Source of the DNA: Kiritimatiellia bacterium
Lineage (GTDB): Bacteria; Verrucomicrobiota; Kiritimatiellia; RFP12; UBA3636
DNA: 11,459 bases
Assembly (NCBI GenBank): GCA_017450425.1
Contig: JAFSUV010000216.1
Location: 1 to 11,459, forward strand
Direction: 5' to 3'
Below, piece after piece: positions 7,063 to 11,459 of this stretch (position 1 is its first letter; every line of letters begins with the position of its first letter). The translations under genes were made by a program, and so were the position numbers. The notes under the pieces are model-generated. The model did not search any database. It was not told where the DNA came from and saw only the letters and a list, made by a program, of their open reading frames with translations.

Positions 7063-9117
7063 ATGGACGGCGGCGACGGCGCTTGGCGGCGGCAACTCGC
7101 AAACCGCATCTGCTCCCTCGACGCGCTTGAGGCGCGCTTTCCGGGTTTTGTCGCCACGCCCCGGATGCGCGAGGCGGAGCGGCGTTTTCCGATGGCCGTG
7201 ACGGAGCATTACCTCTCGCTTGTGCGCGAACCTTCGGAGTCGGATCCGATTTTCCGCCAGTGCGTTCCCGACGGCGGGGAGCTCGCCGCCGCCGCGTGGG
7301 CCTCCCTCGATCCGCTCGGCGAAGACCGGTGTTCGCCAGCGCCGCGCCTCGTGCGGCGCTACGGCGACAGGGCGGTGCTGCTCGCATGCTCTTCGTGCGC
7401 GACGCTTTGCCGCCACTGTTTCCGCAAGTCGCTTTCCGGCGGGGCGGCCGGCGCGGTTTCGGATGACGAGCTTCGCGCCGTCGCCGCCTTCCTCGAAGCG
7501 AATCCTGAGGTCGAGGACGTGCTGGTCTCCGGCGGCGATCCGCTCACGCTGCCCGACGAAAGGATCGCCGCCATCCTCGAAACGCTGGGCGCGGTGCGGT
7601 CGGTGCGCACGATCCGCGTGGCGTCCCGCCTCCCGGCCACGCTCCCGCAGCGCTTCACGCCGGCGCTCGTGAAGTTGCTTTCTTCGCGTCCCGGCGGAGC
7701 GAACGTGTTTTTGAGCAGCCACTTCAACCACCCGCGCGAACTCTGCCCCGAAGCCGCGGACGCCTGCGGGAGGCTGATCGATCGCGGCGTGCCGGTGCAG
7801 AACCAGACCGTGCTGCTCCGAGGCGTCAACGACTCCCCGGAGACGATGGAAGCGCTCTGCCGCGCCCTCTACCGCCACCGGGTGCGGCCCTATTACATTT
7901 TCCAGACTGATCTCGTCGCCGGCATCGAGCATTTGCGTACGCCGCTCGATGCAGGACTTCGGATAATGCGTCGTTTGCGCGCCCGCCTGAGCGGGCCGGC
8001 GATACCGCACTTTTGCGTGGATCCGCCCGGGAAAACCGGCAAGATCGAGCTATCGCCCGAAAGCGTGGTGCTGCAAGGCGGAGGCCGCACCGTCCTGCGC
8101 GGCCCGACAGGCGCCGTGTTCGCGTATCCCGATCCGCAGGACGGGTGCGGCGGCGGGAGCGGCGACGGCGGCGGCGAGTGCGCCTCCCCGGCGGCGACTC
8201 CCCGCGACTTGGCCGCCAACCTCCAGGCGCGTGCGAAGATGATCGGCGCCATCCGCCGCTGGTTCGACGGCGAGGAGTTCGTCGAGGTGGAGACTCCGGT
8301 GCGGATCGCCGCCCCGGCCAACGAGCCGCACATCGTTCCGCCGCCGAGTGGCGGCGCCTTCCTCCGCGCGTCGCCGGAGTTGCAGATGAAGCGCCTCATG
8401 GCGCTCGGCATGGAGAAAATATACCAGATCGGCGCGTGTTTCCGCTCCGGCGAGCGCGGCGACAGGCATGCGCCGGAGTTCACGATGCTCGAGTGGTATC
8501 GTCGCGGCGGCGGCTACCGGGATCTCATGCGCGACGTCCAGGCTTTCGCCTGCGCGGCGGCGGCCGCGGTGCGCGGCGACGCCGCGGTGCGCTTCGCCGG
8601 GCGCGAAATAGACCTTTCGCGCGAATGGGAGCGCATTCCGGTGCGAGAGGCGTACCGCATGTTCGCGCACTGGGATCCGGTCGAAAACTGGGATGGCGAC
8701 AGATTCGACGTGGACATGGCGCTCAAGGTGGAGCCTAGTCTGCCGAAAGACCGCGCGGTGTTCCTCGTCGATTACCCGGCGCCTGCGGCCTCGCTCGCCC
8801 GCCTTTCGCCCGGAGACCGCGCCGTGGCCGAGCGCTGGGAGGCATACATCGGCGGCATGGAGATCGCGAACGCCTTCGGGGAACTCGTTGACGCGGCGGA
8901 GCAGCGCACGCGCTTCGAAGCCGCCGCGCGGGAAAAGGCCGCGCTCGGCGAAACGGTGTTCGCCATGGACGAAAAGTTCCTTTCCGCGCTGCGGCTGCTG
9001 CCGCAGTGCGCCGGCGCCGCGCTGGGCATCGACAGGCTTGCCATGGTGGTGCTCGACGCCCGTTCGATCGACGAAGTGCGCGCGTTCGTGCCGGAAACCG
9101 CGAAGGAGGCACCATGA
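7063..9117 (+). CDS. Lysine 2,3-aminomutase (KamA/EpmB type) fused to EF-P beta-lysine ligase (EpmA/PoxA/GenX)
   Basis: One 684-residue chain joins two enzymes. Residues about 1-355 are a PLP- and radical-SAM-dependent lysine 2,3-aminomutase: the CATLCRHCFRK cluster motif (Cys112, 116, 119), Arg121, SGGDPL, SHFNHPREL, QNQTVLLRGVND, PYYIFQTDLVAGIEHLRTP (Asp283) and VDPPGKTGK (Asp320, PLP lysine Lys327). A Gly/Ser/Asp-rich linker (about 358-380) leads to a class II synthetase core lacking an anticodon domain, as in EpmA: FVEVETPV, ASPELQMKRLMALG, motif 2 near CFRSGERGDRHAPEFTMLEW, GGMEIANAFGEL and motif 3 GAALGIDRLAM. Ala653 sits where E. coli EpmA has the alanine that favours beta-lysine. Together the halves would make beta-lysine and attach it to a lysine of elongation factor P, aiding translation of proline runs. 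ATG at 7063 has a distant GGAGG (7044-7048); the alternative GTG at 7042 adds seven residues. The stop overlaps the next start as ATGA. No efp gene is in the window. Confidence 0.92.
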   Translation: MDGGDGAWRRQLANRICSLDALEARFPGFVATPRMREAERRFPMAVTEHYLSLVREPSESDPIFRQCVPDGGELAAAAWASLDPLGEDRCSPAPRLVRRYGDRAVLLACSSCATLCRHCFRKSLSGGAAGAVSDDELRAVAAFLEANPEVEDVLVSGGDPLTLPDERIAAILETLGAVRSVRTIRVASRLPATLPQRFTPALVKLLSSRPGGANVFLSSHFNHPRELCPEAADACGRLIDRGVPVQNQTVLLRGVNDSPETMEALCRALYRHRVRPYYIFQTDLVAGIEHLRTPLDAGLRIMRRLRARLSGPAIPHFCVDPPGKTGKIELSPESVVLQGGGRTVLRGPTGAVFAYPDPQDGCGGGSGDGGGECASPAATPRDLAANLQARAKMIGAIRRWFDGEEFVEVETPVRIAAPANEPHIVPPPSGGAFLRASPELQMKRLMALGMEKIYQIGACFRSGERGDRHAPEFTMLEWYRRGGGYRDLMRDVQAFACAAAAAVRGDAAVRFAGREIDLSREWERIPVREAYRMFAHWDPVENWDGDRFDVDMALKVEPSLPKDRAVFLVDYPAPAASLARLSPGDRAVAERWEAYIGGMEIANAFGELVDAAEQRTRFEAAAREKAALGETVFAMDEKFLSALRLLPQCAGAALGIDRLAMVVLDARSIDEVRAFVPETAKEAP
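9103..9109 (+). promoter_or_regulatory. Ribosome binding site for the DUF58 gene
   Basis: AAGGAGG lies four bases before the ATG at 9114 and within the 3' end of the aminomutase-ligase fusion. It fixes the DUF58 start and, with the ATGA stop/start overlap, points to translational coupling. It is the only near-perfect Shine-Dalgarno seen at a chosen start in the window. Confidence 0.85.
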
Positions 9118-10013
9118 AGGAAAACGACACAAAAGAGCTGATGAGCCGCGTGCGCGGCATACGGATATTCGCGAACCGCCTCGTTGACGACCGTCTCGCC
9201 GGCGGCTACCGCTCGTCCTTCAAGGGCCAGGGGTTGGAGTTCGACGAAATACGCGCCTACGAGCCGGGGGACGACGTGCGGACCATCGACTGGAACGTCA
9301 CGGCCCGCACCGGTTTTGCGCAGGTCAAGCGTTTCGTCGAGGAGCGGCAGCTTACCGTCGTGTTTCTCGTCGATGTCTCCGGGTCGCAATCCTTCGGCTC
9401 CGGCGGCGCCACGAAAGCCGAGCGCGCCGCCGAGCTCTGCTGTCTGCTTTCCCTCGTGTCGCTGCAGAACCGCGACGATGTGGGGCTCGTGCTTTTTTCC
9501 GACCGCATAGTGAAGGCTCTGCCGCCGCGCAAGGGGCGCGGCGCGGCGATGCGGATCGTGCGCGAAGTGCTTGCGGCGCAGGATTCCGCCGCCGGCGGCA
9601 CCGATCTCAAGGGCGCGCTCGAGTGGCTCGGCGCCGTGCAGCGCCGCCGCGCCGTGGTGTTCGTCGCGTCGGACTTCCAGTGCGAAGGGTGGCAGAAGGC
9701 GATGTCGGCGCTGTCGAGCCGCCACGACGTGGTTTGCTGCGCCTTTTCAGACCCCGCCGAGCGTGAACTCCCCGCCGCCGGCCTCGTGGAGTTCGAGGAT
9801 CCGGAGACCGGCGAAGAGGCGTGGGTCGATCTTTCGAGCGCCGCCGTGCGCCGCGAATGGGCTTTGGGCGCGGCCGCCCGCCGCGAAGCGCTCGCTGCGG
9901 ACTTCAGGCGCTGCCGGGTGGACTCGATGTTCTTCGGAGGCGACTCCGACCCGGCTGCGGCCTTGAGGCGCTTTTTCCACAATCGGGCCGTGAGGCGCGG
10001 GCGTCGGCGCTGA
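9114..10013 (+). CDS. DUF58 domain protein with von Willebrand A-like fold
   Basis: This 299-residue protein has the DUF58 signature YRSSFKGQGLEFDEIRAYEP followed by GDDVRTIDWNVTARTG (32-67), then a VWA-like domain with the metal-ion-dependent adhesion site DVSGS (Asp87, Ser89, Ser91), a downstream GGTDL threonine (Thr163) and SDF (186-188). No transmembrane segment or signal peptide is seen, so it is probably cytoplasmic or membrane-associated. DUF58 proteins usually sit in moxR/batA operons with an AAA+ MoxR ATPase and act in metal insertion or envelope stress assembly; neither MoxR nor BatA-type genes are present here. The start is set by the strong AAGGAGG and the ATGA overlap with the preceding gene. 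The frame is open 36 codons upstream but inside the fusion gene, so that extension was rejected. Confidence 0.92.
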   Translation: MKENDTKELMSRVRGIRIFANRLVDDRLAGGYRSSFKGQGLEFDEIRAYEPGDDVRTIDWNVTARTGFAQVKRFVEERQLTVVFLVDVSGSQSFGSGGATKAERAAELCCLLSLVSLQNRDDVGLVLFSDRIVKALPPRKGRGAAMRIVREVLAAQDSAAGGTDLKGALEWLGAVQRRRAVVFVASDFQCEGWQKAMSALSSRHDVVCCAFSDPAERELPAAGLVEFEDPETGEEAWVDLSSAAVRREWALGAAARREALAADFRRCRVDSMFFGGDSDPAAALRRFFHNRAVRRGRRR

Positions 10014-10036
10014 CGGGCGGCGACGGGGCTTCTGCC

Positions 10037-10984
10037 ATGCGACGCAAACCCTGCAGTCCGATGCTGCGCTATGCGCTCAGGCGCGTGGCGGCGCTCGTGC
10101 CGACGCTTTTCGGCGTGACGCTCCTCGTGTTCTTCCTGTTTCGCGTGGTCGGCGGGTCTCCGGCCGCGATATTGCTCGGCAAAAACGCGACGGCGGAGGC
10201 CATCGCCGAGTACGACCATGTCCACGGCTATGACCGCCCGCTCGCCGTGCAGTACGTCTCTTGGCTCGGCGAACTCCTCCGCGGCGACCTCGGCGAATCC
10301 ATCGAGTGGCGGCGTCCGGTGGCCGAAGTGCTGCGCGACGGCGCGTTCGTGTCGCTCTCGCTGACCGTGCCAATCCTCGTTTTCGGCACTTTTCTCGCGC
10401 TCTTCATCGGGCTTGTGTGCGCGGCAAGAGCCGGTGGCCTCATCGACCGCGCGGCGCTCGGCGCCGCGACGGCGCTGATGAGCGTGAACTACGTGGTGTG
10501 GGCGGCGGCCGGACAGTGGTTTCTCGCCTACAAGTGGAAGATCTTCCCGCTCTGGGGGTGGGAGAATTGGACCTATCTCGTGCTTCCGGTCGTCATAGGC
10601 GTGGTAAGCGGCCTCGGACAGGACGCCCGCTTCTACCGCACCGTGGTGCTCGACGAAGTGCGCCGCCCTTCCGTGAAGGCGGCCGTGGCAAAAGGACTTT
10701 CGCCCGTCCGCATCCTGGTCTTCCACGTCCTCCGCAACAGCCTCGTGCCGGTGGTGACGAATGTCAGCCTCGCGGTGCCGTTTCTCTTCACCGGCAGCAT
10801 CCTGCTCGAAAGCTTTTTCGGGATACCCGGCCTGGGCGGCGTCGGACTCGCCGCCGTGCATTCGGCCGATTTCGCGACCCTCCGGGCCGTGATACTCCTC
10901 TCGGCCGTGCTTTACCAGCTCTCGAACCTCGCCGCCGACATCCTCAACGCCGTGCTGGACCCCGCTGTCCGGCTCGACGCCTAG
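10037..10984 (+). CDS. DppB/OppB-type ABC transporter permease
   Basis: This 315-residue inner-membrane permease belongs to the binding-protein-dependent family that imports peptides, nickel or related solutes. It opens with LRYALRRVAALVPTLFGVTLLVFFL (10-34), followed by the family pattern YDRPLAVQYVSWLGELLRGDLGES (65-88) and about five further hydrophobic segments (near 104-128, 140-165, 178-194, 236-258, 283-305). The EAA loop that contacts the ATPase is at 206-235 with AKGLSP and HVLRNSLVP, and FFGIPGLGG (260-268) is also typical. Translation may instead begin at the ATG at 10061 (MLRYALRRV), which is where most relatives start. The partner DppC-type permease, binding protein and ATPases are absent: terminators follow directly, and a DUF58 gene precedes by 23 bases. 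Substrate cannot be told from sequence. Confidence 0.93.
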   Translation: MRRKPCSPMLRYALRRVAALVPTLFGVTLLVFFLFRVVGGSPAAILLGKNATAEAIAEYDHVHGYDRPLAVQYVSWLGELLRGDLGESIEWRRPVAEVLRDGAFVSLSLTVPILVFGTFLALFIGLVCAARAGGLIDRAALGAATALMSVNYVVWAAAGQWFLAYKWKIFPLWGWENWTYLVLPVVIGVVSGLGQDARFYRTVVLDEVRRPSVKAAVAKGLSPVRILVFHVLRNSLVPVVTNVSLAVPFLFTGSILLESFFGIPGLGGVGLAAVHSADFATLRAVILLSAVLYQLSNLAADILNAVLDPAVRLDA

Positions 10985-10989
10985 CAAAC

Positions 10990-11024
10990 CGCAGCTCCGC
11001 AGACATCCAGACTGCGGAGCTGCG
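10990..11024 (+). terminator. Perfect 13-bp hairpin after the permease gene
   Basis: CGCAGCTCCGCAG at 10990-11002 pairs perfectly with CTGCGGAGCTGCG at 11012-11024 around a 9-base loop. It lies 5 bases past the permease stop in the gap between convergent genes. No U-tract follows, so intrinsic termination is not certain; it may be an RNA-stabilising stem. Confidence 0.65.
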
Positions 11025-11032
11025 CATGTGGC

Positions 11033-11066
11033 ACCGGAGCGCGGGCGAGACGCCCGCGGTTCCGGT
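11033..11066. terminator. Second GC-rich hairpin between convergent genes, possibly a dispersed palindrome
   Basis: ACCGGA (11033-11038) pairs with TCCGGT (11061-11066) and GCGGGCG (11041-11047) with CGCCCGC (11051-11057) around an AGA loop, with a small internal bulge (GC opposite GGT). It ends two bases before the rubrerythrin stop codon, so it can act as a bidirectional stem for both convergent genes. Its form resembles REP-like dispersed palindromes, but only one copy is visible here. Confidence 0.55.
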
Positions 11067-11067
11067 A

Positions 11068-11459
11068 TCAGTAGTTTTCGGCTTCGACCTGGAAGTAGGC
11101 GCGGGGGTGGAAGCACACGGGACACACCTCCGGGGCCTTTTCGCCGACGTAGATGTGGCCGCAGTTGCGGCATTGCCAGCGGTTTTCGCCGACCTTCACC
11201 CAGACTTCGCCCTTCTCGATGTTTTCGAGCAGCTTGCGGTAGCGCTCCTCGTGGTGCTTTTCGATGGCCGCGACGCCCTCGAACTGCGCGGCGATGGCGT
11301 TGAAGCCTTCTTCGCGCGCCTCCTCGGCGAACTTCTTGTACATCTCCGTCCATTCCTCGTGCTCGCCCGCCGCCGCTGCGGCCAGGTTGGCCGGAGTGTC
11401 GCCGATGCCGCCGAGGTGCTTGAACCAGAGTTTGGCATGCTCCTTCTCGTTCAGTGCAG
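11068..11459 (-). CDS. Rubrerythrin, 5' end beyond the window
   Basis: The frame reads through the right edge; the visible 129 residues begin ALNEKEHAKLWFKHLGGIGD and end EAENY, and roughly 60-70 N-terminal residues are missing relative to usual rubrerythrins. Diiron-site residues are seen in EKEHAKLW, GEHEEW and EGVAAIEKHHEER. The C-terminal rubredoxin-like domain carries CRNC and CPVC knuckles with the typical GHIYVG and KAPEVCPVC context. Rubrerythrins reduce hydrogen peroxide in the cytoplasm of anaerobes and microaerophiles using electrons from rubredoxin or NADH systems. It is convergent with the permease gene and separated from it by two hairpins. Confidence 0.95.
   Translation of the reverse strand, partial: ALNEKEHAKLWFKHLGGIGDTPANLAAAAAGEHEEWTEMYKKFAEEAREEGFNAIAAQFEGVAAIEKHHEERYRKLLENIEKGEVWVKVGENRWQCRNCGHIYVGEKAPEVCPVCFHPRAYFQVEAENY

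Noticed and set aside
6457..8010. 517-codon minus-strand open frame opposite DUF212 and the aminomutase half
   Set aside because: Antisense shadow; the plus strand encodes clear catalytic motifs throughout.
7378..8110. Possible arginine or glutamate 2,3-aminomutase
   Set aside because: Both lysine-side-chain aspartates are present and the fused partner is an EpmA ligase, so lysine is the better substrate call.
8148..8177. GGC-rich short repeat in the fusion gene
   Set aside because: It encodes the flexible Gly/Ser/Asp linker between the two enzyme halves and is not an independent repeat element.
9257..11353. 698-codon minus-strand open frame spanning DUF58, the permease and part of rubrerythrin
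   Set aside because: It runs across three supported genes and both hairpins and contains no coherent domain.

Overview
This is a very GC-rich window (third codon positions almost all G or C) with dense gene packing, few Shine-Dalgarno sequences and no introns, so it is bacterial chromosome. Gene content is core metabolism and translation, not phage or plasmid. The mix (multidomain enzyme fusions, an anaerobe-type rubrerythrin, a NahK-like sugar kinase, DUF58 and DUF212 proteins) would suit a Gram-negative of the PVC group such as Kiritimatiellae, Lentisphaeria or Verrucomicrobiota. That placement is an inference from style and should be held loosely.

Layout. Bases 23-2861, minus strand, hold a two-gene aromatic amino acid unit. 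aroB (3-dehydroquinate synthase) comes first, followed by one 549-residue protein that fuses a type II 3-dehydroquinate dehydratase, a chorismate mutase, a prephenate dehydratase and a C-terminal ACT domain. The two genes together encode shikimate-pathway steps 2 and 3 plus the two steps that commit chorismate to phenylalanine. A 122-bp divergent spacer separates them from pheS (phenylalanyl-tRNA synthetase alpha) on the plus strand.

Bases 2984-10984, plus strand, hold seven co-directional genes with gaps of at most about 43 bases: pheS; a NahK-like APH-fold kinase; a ROK-like kinase homologue with an extra N-terminal domain; a small YuiD/DUF212 membrane protein; a fusion of a KamA/EpmB-type lysine 2,3-aminomutase with an EpmA (PoxA/GenX) ligase; a DUF58 protein translationally coupled to it; and a lone DppB/OppB-type ABC permease. 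Two strong hairpins at 10990-11066 then separate this run from a convergent rubrerythrin gene that runs off the right edge.

The most notable content is two rare-looking enzyme fusions. The first puts both elongation factor P beta-lysylation activities (making beta-lysine, then attaching it to EF-P) in one polypeptide. The second is the AroQ-CM-PDT-ACT protein, whose ACT effector motif and one prephenate dehydratase active-site glutamate are altered. No tRNA, rRNA, CRISPR array, insertion sequence or attachment site was seen, and there is no gene-free stretch longer than 300 bases.
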